Of a stretch of 64,000 nucleotides of DNA, positions 26,960-36,156 are shown piece by piece; position 1 is the first letter of the stretch, and the number at the start of each line of letters is the position of its first letter. The notes below the pieces were generated by a model, which was not told the DNA's origin, searched no databases, and was given only the letters and a program-made list of their open reading frames with translations. Source of the stretch: JAXDMK01 sp963790325 (lineage in GTDB: Bacteria > Actinomycetota > Acidimicrobiia > Acidimicrobiales > AC-14); contig CAWBNY010000001.1 in the NCBI GenBank assembly GCA_963790325.1, positions 62,001 through 126,000 of the forward strand. Reading direction: 5' to 3'. The translations under genes were made by a program, and so were the position numbers.

Positions 26960-27335
26960 GTCGTCGGGGTCGTGGTCGTGGTCGTCGGAGCGGTGGTCGT
27001 CGGAGCGGTGGTCGTCGTAGGGACCAGAGTCGTCGTCGTCGTCGTCGTTGTCGTGGTGGTCGTGGTCGTCGTCGTGGTGGTGGTCGTGGTCGTCGGGGCC
27101 GCGTGGTCGTGGTCGTCGGGGCCGACGTGGTCGTGGTCGTCGGGGCCGACGTGGTCGTGGTCGTCGGGGCGCGTGGTCGTGGTCGTCGGGGCGTCGTGGT
27201 CGTGGTCGTCGGAGCGGTGGTCGTCGGAGCGGTGGTCGTCGTTGGGACCAGAGTCGTCGTCGTCGTTGTCGTGGTGGTCGTGGTCGTCGTCGTGGTGGTG
27301 GTCGTGGTCGTCGTCGTGGTCGTGGTCGTCGGGGC
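26960..27335 (-). repeat. Thr-codon low-complexity tract with a 224-bp out-of-frame repeat
   Basis: Dense GTCGTGGTCGTC-type repeats. A recognisable block (GGACCAGAGT flanked by the same Thr/Ala/Pro codons) occurs at 27021-27030 and again at 27245-27254. The offset of 224 is not a multiple of three. Confidence 0.8.
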
Positions 27336-27344
27336 GACGGCCAC

Positions 27345-27969
27345 CGACTCGCCGGCGTCGCCACAGGCGCCGGACACGGCCTGGTTGGCGGCGTCGCCCC
27401 CGTAGGAGGCGATCCAGCGGTAGGTGCCGGGCAGGGTGGTCGAGTAGGGCTCCGACGTGTAGGTGCCGTTGCCGGCCACGGCCGCGGTGGAGCTGAACAC
27501 GGCCGTGGCGCAGGTGGCGTCGTCGGGTCCGAAGAGGCGGAAGGTGATCGTGCCCGTGGGGGAGAAGCCGTCGGCCAGGGTGGCGGTGTCGGTGAGGGAG
27601 CCGCCCACGGTGACCGGACCGGAGGCCTGGGTCACCAGGGTGGGCGACGCCGGGCTCACCACGACCGACTCGCCGGCGTCGCCACAGGCGCCGGACACGG
27701 CCTGGTTGGCGGCGTCGCCCCCGTAGGAGGCGATCCAGCGGTAGGTGCCGGGCAGGGTGGTCGAGTAGGGCTCCGACGTGTAGGTGCCGTTGCCGGCCAC
27801 GGCCGCGGTGGAGCTGAACACGGCCGTGGCGCAGGTGGCGTCGTCGGGTCCGAAGAGGCGGAAGGTGATCGTGCCCGTGGGGGAGAAGCCGTCGGCCAGG
27901 GTGGCGGTGTCGGTGAGGGAGCCGCCCACGGTGACCGGACCGGAGGCCTGGGTCACCAGGGTGGGCGTC
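27345..27969 (-). repeat. Tandem 321-bp repeat encoding two near-identical Ig-like domains
   Basis: About 300 bp starting at 27345 recurs almost without change at 27666, a period of 321 bp (107 codons). The only clear differences are at the junction. Confidence 0.9.
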
Positions 27970-28677
27970 ACCCCGTTGACGGTGACGAAGTCGGTTCCTC
28001 GGCCTGCGGCGCGGGTGACGATCGGGCCTTGCACCTCGCCCAGCACCAGGGCCGACGTGGCCGTCTGCACGCCGGGGCCAGGGAGGACGTCGATCGTGGG
28101 AACCCGCACGACGTCGAAGGAGAACTGCAGGTCACAGGTGGCGTCGCTCGCGAACGTCGACAGCACGACCCTGTCCGACGGGGTGAACGTCACCATCCCC
28201 GACGAGTCGGGGGGGCCGACCGCGAACGTCACCCCCTGGCAGGCGCCGCCGGTCCCGGTCGCCGTCGCACTCAGCGCGAACACACCCGGCTCCGGGGTGC
28301 CACAGGGCACGTTGCCATCTCCACACGAGGGCCAGAGCCGGATGGACGTGAGCTCGAGTGGCCCGGGCAGGGTGAGGAACGACCGACTGATGGAGATCGC
28401 CCCGACGCGCCCCGTGTCGAAGATCGCCACCGGATCCGGCATCCGCGGGTCGACGGCGATGCTGTTCACGACCTGACCCGATGCCGATGGTGCGGGGGGG
28501 GCAAGGGCCAGGGCCACCCCGAGGAGTGCTCCGCCGAGGGCGACCAACGTGCGCCGCGGCCTACGCGCCGCTCCGGAGGACGCCCTCGTCACCGTCGCCG
28601 GGCCTACGATCGCTCGAACCACCTTCGTCGCCCGTCCCCCGGGAACGGGCCGGGGACCGCCGGGGGCGGGGGGATCC

Positions 28678-30594
28678 TCACGAGCGAGGCCCGATGACGA
28701 GCACGTCGTCGCCGGGCGCGAGGCGGACCGTCCGGCTCTTGGGAGGGTTGATCACGACCTCGCCGTCGGCTCCCGTCCGCCACCCGAGGACCGAGGCCGC
28801 CCCGGCGATGCCGGCGGCGACGAGCTCCCCGTACGTCACTTCCACGTCGTCCACGAACCCGGGCGCGGGACGAAGCTCCAACGCCGAACCGTCGGGGTCG
28901 AACAGGTCGTCGAACACGGCCGCCAGCTCGCGGCGCTCCGACAGTTGGGCGAGCATGAGGCTGGCCAGGGCATCGCTGACGATGAAGTCGTCGACGCCGG
29001 TGGCGGTGGCGAGCTCCACGTGCCGTTGGTCGAGGAGCTGGGCGATGATGCGGACCTCGGGGAGCGACCCCAGCGGCCACAGGTTCCGCAGGGTGAGCAG
29101 GGCGAGCAGGGTTCGGGCGTCGGCGTCGCCCGGGCTGAGCTGATCCCGGTACCCCAGGATCACCACCTGGTCGGGAGGCCCGCTGTCGCCGAGGCGCAAC
29201 AGCTCCTCGGGGCCACCGTCGAGGAACGAGACGGTCAGGCCGGGGATCAGGCGCTGGATGACCGCCGTCTCCGCCTGGTCGACGAGGCCGGCGTCGACGC
29301 TGACCTCGATCCTTGACCCCGGGGCCAGGAACTGGTCGAGCTCCTCGACGACCTTGGGCCCGAAGCTGCTCCAGCCCACGATGAGCACCCGGATCGGCGC
29401 CGGTCCGTCGGTGCCCGCTCGCGGCGGGGGGACGCTCACGCTCGGGAAGCCGCCGAAGACGACCGAGGAATCGTCGGCCGAGACCGCGATCACCTGGTCG
29501 CCGGGCTCGAACACGGTGGCCGGTGCCGGGTTCAGCTCGACCCGACCATCGGCGGTGAAGCGCCCGATCACCGACGAGGTCGGGAAGGCGAGCAACGCGT
29601 CGGCGTAGGGGTGGCCCACCAGCTCCGGGACCTCGGCGAAGTAGCACTCGTCACCGCCGAAGTCCAAGAGCTCCCGGAGGACCGCGGCCAGGCCCGACTG
29701 GTGGCAGGCCTGGGCCGTCACCTGGGCGATGACCTCGTCGGAGCTCACCGTGCTCACCGCGTCGTGGGTGAGGGTGCGGACAGTTGCGGCAAGGGTCGGG
29801 CTGGTGAACTCGGCCACCACCCGGAAGCGGGAGAAGTCCGGATCGAGCGTCTTGATGGCGAGGATCGCCTTCACCGTCCCGGCGTCGCCGTCGTCGTCGC
29901 TGAGCACGACCACCGACCGAGCCGAGCCGATGCTCGCCAGCTCGAGGTCGGCGGGCTTCGCCGGATGACCGCTCCGGCACACCACCCGGGTGTTCTTGGT
30001 GTCCCCGATCCGGTCGCGGAGCTCGGCCTCCATGTCCCGGACCGCCCGGGGGGCGAGGACGACGATGGCCGCCCGGCGGAGGCTCTCGTTGGCGACCACC
30101 AGCTCCTGGACGATCACCGGCAGGCGAGGCGACCATCCCAGGATCAGGGTGTGCTCGGATTCCAGGACCGGGCTACGACCGGTGCCGAGCTCGGAGACGC
30201 GCTGGTCGAGGGCGGTGGCGATGAGGCCGATGAGGGAGCCGCCGATGAGGATCCCGGCCATGGTGACGCCGAGGGCGACGAAGCGGGACGGCCAGGCGGA
30301 CTCCGCTTCGAAGGCGCTCGAGTCGAGCACGCGGATGAGGGTCTCCCACAGACCCCCGGCGACGCCGCCGCTGCGCTGGCCCAGCACGAACTGGCTGACG
30401 ATCGTCCCGACCACGATGATCCCGAACACCACCACGCCGAGCCAGCCGACCAGGGCGATGGGACCGTGGGCCAGGCTGTTGTCGAACCGGTACCGCAGAC
30501 GGGCCCGCAGTCCGGGGCGTCGCCTCCGTCCCCCCGTCGAGCCGGCACCGCGCAACCGCCCGTCCCCGCCGGCCTCACCGCGTGGCGACGTCAA
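28678..30594 (-). CDS. CASTOR/POLLUX-type ion channel with RCK-like domains
   Basis: A protein of about 638 residues. It has RLRYRFDNSLAHGPIALVGWLGVVVFGIIVVGTIV (first helix), a pore-like region (WETLIRVLD-S) and a second helix (FVALGVTMAGILIGGSLIGLIATAL), then two Rossmann-type RCK halves (TLILGWSPRLPVIVQELV and RVLIVGWSSFGPKVVEEL) with TrkA_C-like ends. These proteins are K+/cation channels gated by cytosolic ligands. The start is uncertain: the frame is open to a GTG at 30777, but the extra N-terminus is Arg/Gly/Pro-rich and unlike the family, so TTG 30594 is used. A promoter motif shared with the encapsulin locus lies upstream at 30792-30838. Confidence 0.8.
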   Translation of the reverse strand: MTSPRGEAGGDGRLRGAGSTGGRRRRPGLRARLRYRFDNSLAHGPIALVGWLGVVVFGIIVVGTIVSQFVLGQRSGGVAGGLWETLIRVLDSSAFEAESAWPSRFVALGVTMAGILIGGSLIGLIATALDQRVSELGTGRSPVLESEHTLILGWSPRLPVIVQELVVANESLRRAAIVVLAPRAVRDMEAELRDRIGDTKNTRVVCRSGHPAKPADLELASIGSARSVVVLSDDDGDAGTVKAILAIKTLDPDFSRFRVVAEFTSPTLAATVRTLTHDAVSTVSSDEVIAQVTAQACHQSGLAAVLRELLDFGGDECYFAEVPELVGHPYADALLAFPTSSVIGRFTADGRVELNPAPATVFEPGDQVIAVSADDSSVVFGGFPSVSVPPPRAGTDGPAPIRVLIVGWSSFGPKVVEELDQFLAPGSRIEVSVDAGLVDQAETAVIQRLIPGLTVSFLDGGPEELLRLGDSGPPDQVVILGYRDQLSPGDADARTLLALLTLRNLWPLGSLPEVRIIAQLLDQRHVELATATGVDDFIVSDALASLMLAQLSERRELAAVFDDLFDPDGSALELRPAPGFVDDVEVTYGELVAAGIAGAASVLGWRTGADGEVVINPPKSRTVRLAPGDDVLVIGPRS

Positions 30595-30791
30595 CGTCCG
30601 AGCGCAACGCGGGTCCGGGGGGTGGCCGCCCCCCGTTGGAGGCGCACCGGACCGCAGCCAGGCGTGACCCCCCAGTCGGGCCGCCAACAATCTCTCCCGT
30701 GATCCTGGATGTCCCGATTCCCCTCGCCGTCCAACTCCAGATCGCCGACCACGTGGCACCGCTCGCCGCGGGTTCACACCGTCGTCTGGTG

Positions 30792-30838
30792 ACCGTACGA
30801 AACGGCGCGATCAACTCGTCACCCGGAAATCCGTAGTC
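30792..30838 (-). promoter_or_regulatory. Shared promoter motif, copy A (upstream of the ion channel)
   Basis: On the minus strand, GACTACGGA-N5-GGGTGACGA at 30838-30816 is followed 18 nt later by a -10-like TACGGT (30797-30792). Two further copies of the motif occur at 33729 and 35992 with the same spacing and orientation to the downstream gene. Confidence 0.65.
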
Positions 30839-30855
30839 GGGCGAGCCCCTTCAGG

Positions 30856-33666
30856 TCAGTTGAGCGATCCCTGAGCGGCCTCGGCCGGCACGCCGACGAG
30901 CAGGGTGAGCTGGGTCCGAGAGGAGATCCCGAGCTTGGCGTAGATGTTCTTGAGGTGGTACTCGACCGTGTTGATGCTGACGACAAGCTCCCTCGCCACG
31001 ACCCGGTTGCTCTTGCCCTGGGCGACGAGCTCGGCGACCGAGCGCTCCTGCGGCGTCAGTTCGGCCGCGCCGCCGTTCCTCCGCCGCTGGGGGGTGAGGC
31101 CGGCGGCCGCCAGCTCCCTGTCGCAGCGGGCGACGTAGGGTCGGGCGCCCAGGCACTCGAAGCAGTCCCGGGCCGCCCTCAGCTCCGCCACCGCCGCCGT
31201 GCGCTTCCCCGCCCGGCGAAGAAAGGCCCCGTGCTCGGCGTGGGTCAGGGCCTGGTCGAAGGGCATCGGTAGGGCAGCTCCGACCTCCTTGGCCCGGGCG
31301 AAGGCCAGGTGCGCCTGCTCATCGCGCCCACGGGCCGCTTCGAGGCGCCCGCGCAACCGGGCTGCGACGGCGGTCGCAGCCCGGTTGCTCCGAACCTCGG
31401 CCAGCCGTTCGAACTGCCGCAGGGCGCAGCCGGCCTCGTCGAAACCACCCGTCCCGATGAGGGCGTCGATCTCCAGCTCCTGCCATGGCCACGGCCCGCC
31501 CGGCTCGTCGACGGCCCCGCTCTCACCCACCGCCCGCAATGACGCAACGGCGTCGATGACCTTGCCGTGCCACCCCCGTGCGTGGGCCACCACTGCGCTG
31601 CCCACGCCGGCCAGCGCCGTCTCGAACGGGCTCACCGCCGCCCTGACCCCCTGCTCGGCGTGGAAGTCGGCGGCCTCCCACTGGCCCCGATGGGCGAGGG
31701 GCATGAGCGCGGCCAGATGCAGCAGGACCCGGGGGTTCCCGGGCCCGGCGGCGTCGGCGAGGGCAACCCCCTGGTCGGCGTGTGTCGCGGCATCGCTCCA
31801 GAGTCCGAGGCGGAACTCCGCCAGCGAGAGCAGGGCCAGCCCGCAGAGGCGGAGGCGGAGGTGTCCGAACCGGGCGGCAATCCTCACCTGGGTGGCGGCG
31901 TGGTCTCGGGCCTCGCGAAAGGAACCGCTGAAGAGCTCGGCGACGACGCGCCCCAGGAGGAGGCCGGCGGAGGCCGGGTCGGAGTCGTCGATCCCCGAGG
32001 CGGGCAGGTCGAACCAGGCCAACGCCTCGCTCGACCGACCGGCCAGGGCCAGGCTCCACGCCAGCACCGGCGACGGGCGGCCGACCACCCCGGCGGCGGC
32101 CCGCTGGGCGGCATCGGCCCGGGCGGCACTCTCCACCGGTCGGAGAAGGTGAACGGACACACTCGCCCGCTCGACCTCGATCCTCGCCCGAAGGGATGCT
32201 CCGTCCGTCGTTTCCGACGCAGAGGTGTTCAGGGCGCGGGTCAACAGCTCCTCGGCCTCCACCGTGCGGCCCGCCATCAGGGCCAGCCGGCCCCGCACGA
32301 TCAGCCCCCGGGGGCCGTCGCTGCCACTGGCGAGCCGCGCGCCCACGAGGCCCGCCCCGGCCGCGTCGCCCGCCGCCAGCAGGCAATCCACCGCTTCCAG
32401 CACGTAGGCCTCCCGGCCGGGGCCGGGGGGGACCAGCTCGGCGGCGTCGACATAGAGGGCCGCCGCGGACAGGAGGGACCCACCGGCGGCGGTCCGCGCT
32501 GCGAAGGCGCCGATCTCACCCGCCAGGTTTTCGTCGCACCCGACCGCGGCGGCGACCCGGTGCCGCAACCGGGCACCTTCCTCGGTCACGATCCCGGCTG
32601 CCCGACGATGCAGCTCCGCTCTCTCCAGCACCCCGAGCTGGTGGTAGAGGGCAGCTCGGGTGAGGGGGTCCTCGAACACCACCTCCCGCTTGCGGTACGC
32701 CACCAGCCCGGCGTCGATGGCGAGCTGAAGCGGTTGCAGCGGCTCGTCGATTCCCGCCACGGCACGCACCAGGTCCAGCGGGCAGCGCTCGCCGAGGATG
32801 GCGGCGGCGGCGGCGAGGCGGCGCCCGATGGGAGCGCAGGCGGCGAGCCGCTCGGAGACGAGCGAGGCGACCGACGGCAACGGGGGGAGGGGGTCGTCAC
32901 CGACCTCGGAGATCCCGTCTTCGCCCAGTGCATCCAGGACGGCTCGGATCCGAGACGGGTTGCCGCCGGTGTGCGACCGCAATCGCTCCACGAGGCGGCA
33001 CGGTGGCCGACGACCTTCGACCGACGCCGCCAGACACATGACGCCGCCGGGGTCGAGTCCCCTGAGGGTGACGGTGCCCCCGCCCCGGTCGCCGGCGACC
33101 AACTTGTGCAGCCCGTCGATCACGCGGCTCGGGTCGCGGGCGGTGAGCACGGTGAGTATCCGGCTGTCGTGGAGTCGCCGCAGGGCGTAGAGCAGCGCCA
33201 CCTGCGAGCTGGTGTCCGCCATGTCTGCGTCGTCGAGGAGGACGAGCAGGGGCTTGCTCCGCTGCAGGGTCACCAGGAGCCGGAGCAGCGCGCTGCCGAT
33301 CTCGAACGGTTCGGCGTGGGGTCGTTTGCCCGCGCACAGGGCTACCAGCTCCTCGGGAAGGTTCTCGCCGGACACCCGAGCAAGGTGCTCCACCAGGCCG
33401 AACGGCAGGTCGGCCTCGGACTCCTCGCCGCACACCGACAGCACGCGGATGTCGTCGAGACCGGCGGAGAGCTCCCGCAGGAAGGCCGTCTTGCCGATGC
33501 CGCGCTCCCCCAGGACGAGCACGCACCGGGGCTCTCCCGCCCCGGAGTCGGCGAGCAGGGCGCGGAGAACGGCCAGCTCAGGGGGACTCACATAGCAGTC
33601 GCCAGGGTCAGGAGGCCCCACCGCCGCACCCATCTCTCTGGCACAGTACCGCCATCCAATTTCCAT
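30856..33666 (-). CDS. Large ATP-binding LuxR-family (LAL) transcriptional regulator
   Basis: A 936-residue regulator of the LAL/MalT class. An N-terminal STAND ATPase has the Walker A motif GERGIGKT at 53-60 and Walker B LLVLLDDADMAD. A long helical TPR-like middle follows, then a C-terminal LuxR HTH (ELTPQERSVAELVAQGKSNRVVARELVVSINTVEYHLKNIYAKLGI). Such proteins act as pathway-specific activators in actinobacteria and use ATP-driven oligomerisation. It is divergent from the odorant/encapsulin genes, with the shared motif copy B in the intergenic region, so it is the best candidate for their activator and for autoregulation (inference). Confidence 0.9.
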   Translation of the reverse strand: MEIGWRYCAREMGAAVGPPDPGDCYVSPPELAVLRALLADSGAGEPRCVLVLGERGIGKTAFLRELSAGLDDIRVLSVCGEESEADLPFGLVEHLARVSGENLPEELVALCAGKRPHAEPFEIGSALLRLLVTLQRSKPLLVLLDDADMADTSSQVALLYALRRLHDSRILTVLTARDPSRVIDGLHKLVAGDRGGGTVTLRGLDPGGVMCLAASVEGRRPPCRLVERLRSHTGGNPSRIRAVLDALGEDGISEVGDDPLPPLPSVASLVSERLAACAPIGRRLAAAAAILGERCPLDLVRAVAGIDEPLQPLQLAIDAGLVAYRKREVVFEDPLTRAALYHQLGVLERAELHRRAAGIVTEEGARLRHRVAAAVGCDENLAGEIGAFAARTAAGGSLLSAAALYVDAAELVPPGPGREAYVLEAVDCLLAAGDAAGAGLVGARLASGSDGPRGLIVRGRLALMAGRTVEAEELLTRALNTSASETTDGASLRARIEVERASVSVHLLRPVESAARADAAQRAAAGVVGRPSPVLAWSLALAGRSSEALAWFDLPASGIDDSDPASAGLLLGRVVAELFSGSFREARDHAATQVRIAARFGHLRLRLCGLALLSLAEFRLGLWSDAATHADQGVALADAAGPGNPRVLLHLAALMPLAHRGQWEAADFHAEQGVRAAVSPFETALAGVGSAVVAHARGWHGKVIDAVASLRAVGESGAVDEPGGPWPWQELEIDALIGTGGFDEAGCALRQFERLAEVRSNRAATAVAARLRGRLEAARGRDEQAHLAFARAKEVGAALPMPFDQALTHAEHGAFLRRAGKRTAAVAELRAARDCFECLGARPYVARCDRELAAAGLTPQRRRNGGAAELTPQERSVAELVAQGKSNRVVARELVVSINTVEYHLKNIYAKLGISSRTQLTLLVGVPAEAAQGSLN

Positions 33667-33698
33667 GCAACCGATCCTCTCGAAAGCGATGTGACGGC

Positions 33699-33775
33699 TT
33701 TCCGTGGTATCGGACTTGCCGTCGTGAGGACTACGGAAATTCGGGTCACGAGGTCGAACCAGGGGTTCATACCGT
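33699..33775 (+). promoter_or_regulatory. Shared promoter motif, copy B (divergent region of the LAL regulator)
   Basis: GACTACGGA-N5-GGGTCACGA at 33729-33751 is followed 18 nt later by TACCGT (33770-33775). An inverted half-site TCCGTGG lies upstream at 33701-33707, 23 nt before CTACGGA. It serves the plus-strand unit that contains the MMPL remnant and the MIB synthase, and also lies upstream of the LAL gene. Confidence 0.65.
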
Positions 33776-33909
33776 GGTTATGGATCGCGCTCGTTGGCTG
33801 AAAATCCCGGCTTCCCACCGAGTCGCAAGAGTCAAGGATGTGGACGGAGCTGCGCCACGGCGCGGCGGAGCCAGGGCGAGGCGCGAGCCGTACGGCTCCT
33901 GGAAAGGAG

Positions 33910-34606
33910 ATGGGTCGACATGGCCGGTTCGCCAGACGACCTGACCCGCGCAGCGTCCGGAGGCCGGGTCGCACCGGGGCCTGGTGGGCGACTGCGGTGG
34001 TCGTCTCGGCCGTCGTGGCGATCCTCCTCCTCGGTCCCCCCCGGCGCCTGCGGATCAACCTCACGGCCACCACGGAGTCGCCGCGGGCGTCCCTGCGCCC
34101 GGAGGAACGGCTCCGCCCCGCGAAGTTGCTCCTGGTTTCGTCGACAAGAGCCTCGGTGGATCAACCCGCCTTCCGCGCCTACGTCGAACGCGTCCAGCCC
34201 GGTCTCCACGGCTTGGGACCGGAGGTCGTGACCGCCGCCGTCACCCATGATGTAACTCGGAATCCCGGGTCGGTTTTTCAGGACCGGCGGGACACGGTCG
34301 TCCCTATCGTGCTCGCCGGAAACGTGGGCGATGCCACCCGGAGGATCTTCGGCTGCGCGCCGAGTGGTGTCGGCCGAGAGCGATCCCGGCTTCACCGCCC
34401 TCGGCGCCGGCCTGCGCGTCGATGCCCTGGGCGGGCGGCTGTTCCTGGTTCTGGCGACGATCGCACTTCCGGGGCGCCCCGCCTGGTACCTGCCCCGTCG
34501 GTGCGAGCTTCTGCCCCCCGGGGCCGCCGGGAACGCCGGTCCGGCGACCTGGACACGGGACCGGTTGGAACCTTCACCCTGGGCCGTCGGCACCGGCCGA
34601 CGTTGA
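33910..34606 (+). pseudogene. Remnant of an MMPL/RND-family transporter
   Basis: The first frame (from about 33910) reads like an MMPL N-terminus: one membrane helix (TAVVVSAVVAILLLG), then INLTATTESPRASLRPEERL and VDQPAFRAYVERVQPGLHGLGPEVV, up to DRRDTVVPIVLAGNVGDATR at about 34340. After that the sensible sequence is in another frame (ESDPGFTALGAG, then FLVLATIALPGRPAWYLPRRCELLPPG), which resembles the last helix and end of MMPL proteins. A normal MMPL protein has about 700 residues and 11-12 helices; almost all of the middle is absent. An internal deletion plus frameshift is the simplest reading. MMPL proteins export lipids or secondary metabolites, so this could be a lost exporter of the cluster. 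Confidence 0.55.
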
Positions 34607-34646
34607 TGGTCGCCGCCGGAGCCGCTACCGAACTGGAGGGCTGACG

Positions 34647-35912
34647 ATGTCGCTTCTGTCCCGGATCACCGCCGCCAACCGCACCGACGAGACCGCGGCG
34701 CTGGTGTCGTCGATCCTGTCGAACCTCGATCGGGCCGCGCCCCAGGACCTTCTCGGCCTGTTGGCGGGCGTCTCCCAGCCACCGGTGCCGGCGGAGCGCC
34801 CCCCGGCGCCGCGGCTGCCACTCGGCCCCACCGGGCTGGGGTCGGCGGCAGCCCGCGCCATCGTCACCGGAGCAGGGGACCCCGCCGCCGTGCTCGACCG
34901 CCGGGGAGACCCCTCGACCGAAGTTCTGACCGGCCCGGTGGCCGACGACGATCCGTACCCGGCGTTGTTCTGCCCGGGGCCGGTGCGGGACAACCCCGCT
35001 CTCGGGGAGGAGGTCAACGAGAACGTGGTCGAGTGGGCCGAGCAGGTCGGCATCTACCCCGGGCAGATCGACCACCTCCGCGCCGCCAACTTCGGGCGGC
35101 TGATGATGCTCACCCACCCCGGGACCGACGATCCCGACCGGCTTCTGGCGGCGGCGAAGTGCGTGGTGGCGGAATGGGCGGTCGACGACCACTACCTCGA
35201 CGACGAGTCGCTGGGGGCCGATGCGTCGTTGATCGGCGCCCGGATGGGGGTCGCCTACGCGGCCATCGATCCCGCCGACCTCCCTCTCACCTATGCCGCC
35301 CAGCTCGACCAGGCGATCATGGCCGACCCCGTCTCGGTCGCCTTCCGGTCCGCGTTCGCCCACCTCAGCAGCTACGCCAGCGCCACCCAGCTAGCACGGC
35401 TCCGCCATGAGCTGGCGGTGATGCTCATGGCCTACAACCACGAGGCCACGTGGCGCCGCACCGGTCGCATCCCCCCGGTCTGGGAGTACTTGACCCATCG
35501 CCACGAGAACAGCTTCCTGCCCCCGATGGTGCTCGTCGACCCGGTCGCCGGCTACGAGGTGCCGTCGTTCGAGTTCGCCGATCGACGGGTGCGCCGGGTC
35601 TTCTGCCTGGCCGGCACGGCCAGCGTGGTCCTCAACGACCTCTATTCGATGGGGGCCGAATCGGACACCGACTTCGACCTGCCCAAGGTTGTCGCCCACG
35701 AGGAGAACTGCTCCCGGCGGGAGGCGATCGAGCGCACGATCGAGATCCACAACGAGCTGATGCACCTGTTCGTCGACGAGGCGACCGTGCTCAGCCAGGT
35801 CGGTTCGCTCGCCCTTCGGCGTTTCCTGGCCGACATCTGGGGCTGGCTCGGTGGCAGTCGCGAGTGGCACAGCACCACCCGCCGGTACGCGCCTGTCCCC
35901 GCCAACGCCTGA
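34647..35912 (+). CDS. 2-methylisoborneol synthase-type terpene cyclase (encapsulin cargo candidate)
   Basis: A 421-residue class I terpene cyclase. An N-terminal region of about 100 residues is rich in Pro/Ala/Gly (SQPPVPAERPPAPRLPLGP) and looks disordered. The catalytic domain carries the Mg-binding acidic motif DDHYLDD at 180-186 and the NSE motif NDLYSMGAE at 330-338; the C-terminus has EWHSTTRRY. MIB synthase cyclises 2-methyl-GPP to 2-methylisoborneol. The assignment rests on a GPP methyltransferase in the same locus and on the adjacent cyclic-nucleotide-domain shell genes, the known neighbours of MIB synthase. The disordered N-terminus is the part expected to load it into family 2B shells. 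ATG at 34647 has GGAGGG 5 nt upstream. Confidence 0.85.
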   Translation: MSLLSRITAANRTDETAALVSSILSNLDRAAPQDLLGLLAGVSQPPVPAERPPAPRLPLGPTGLGSAAARAIVTGAGDPAAVLDRRGDPSTEVLTGPVADDDPYPALFCPGPVRDNPALGEEVNENVVEWAEQVGIYPGQIDHLRAANFGRLMMLTHPGTDDPDRLLAAAKCVVAEWAVDDHYLDDESLGADASLIGARMGVAYAAIDPADLPLTYAAQLDQAIMADPVSVAFRSAFAHLSSYASATQLARLRHELAVMLMAYNHEATWRRTGRIPPVWEYLTHRHENSFLPPMVLVDPVAGYEVPSFEFADRRVRRVFCLAGTASVVLNDLYSMGAESDTDFDLPKVVAHEENCSRREAIERTIEIHNELMHLFVDEATVLSQVGSLALRRFLADIWGWLGGSREWHSTTRRYAPVPANA

Positions 35913-35960
35913 CGCGCCAGCCCCGCACCATGGCTCGGATCGGAGCCTGGGCAGCAGTGT

Positions 35961-36037
35961 TTTCCGTAGGTCGGTCAGGTTTCGCCTCGAGGACTACGGA
36001 GTTCGGGGTCACGACGCCGGGTGTCGTTTTGTAGCTT
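35961..36037 (+). promoter_or_regulatory. Shared promoter motif, copy C (upstream of encapsulin shell 1)
   Basis: GACTACGGA-N5-GGGTCACGA at 35992-36014 is followed 17 nt later by TAGCTT (36032-36037). The inverted half-site TCCGTAG at 35963-35969 lies 24 nt before CTACGGA (35994-36000). About 135 nt of leader precede the GTG at 36172, including a T9 run at 36129-36136 or so. Confidence 0.65.
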
Positions 36038-36156
36038 CCCAATGACCGGCATCGAGACCTGTGGAACAGGATGATTTTCTCGAATGACGTCGGAGTTCCT
36101 CACCATGAAGGAAATCTGACAGGTCAGTTTTTTTTTCTACCAATCCAGCTGGGGAA

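Larger units (their letters stand above)
25318..28622 (-). pseudogene. Secreted Ig-repeat/Thr-rich multi-pass membrane protein, frame broken in the Thr tract
   Basis: The 5' frame (GTG 28622) encodes a signal peptide (LVALGGALLGVALALAPPAPSASG), a domain of about 190 residues, two almost identical 107-residue Ig-like repeats (TLVTQASGPVTVGGSLTDTA and onward) and a poly-Thr run. In the Thr tract the frame then turns into an Arg/Pro-rich shadow. The 3' frame, open without a stop or start from about 27030 to 25318, continues Thr-rich sequence, an IPT/Ig-like domain (SAIGTGSSAASPPGSMLEIVGSGYADCSEVYLFVDG) and about eight membrane helices. A repeat offset of 224 bp inside the tract (LVPTTTTAP is coded at about 27250 in one frame and at about 27026 in the other) accounts for the shift. 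It is a real slippage mutation or an assembly error; removing 224 bp restores one ORF of about 1,025 codons. Confidence 0.65.

Noticed and set aside
26699..27496. Valine/glycine-rich plus-strand ORF
   Set aside because: It is the complement of the Thr-codon repeats (GTCGTC for GACGAC) and has no protein-like features.
33838..34644. A complete 268-residue protein upstream of MIB synthase
   Set aside because: Only the first part reads like protein; after about 34340 this frame becomes Arg/Pro-rich shadow and the sensible sequence is in another frame.
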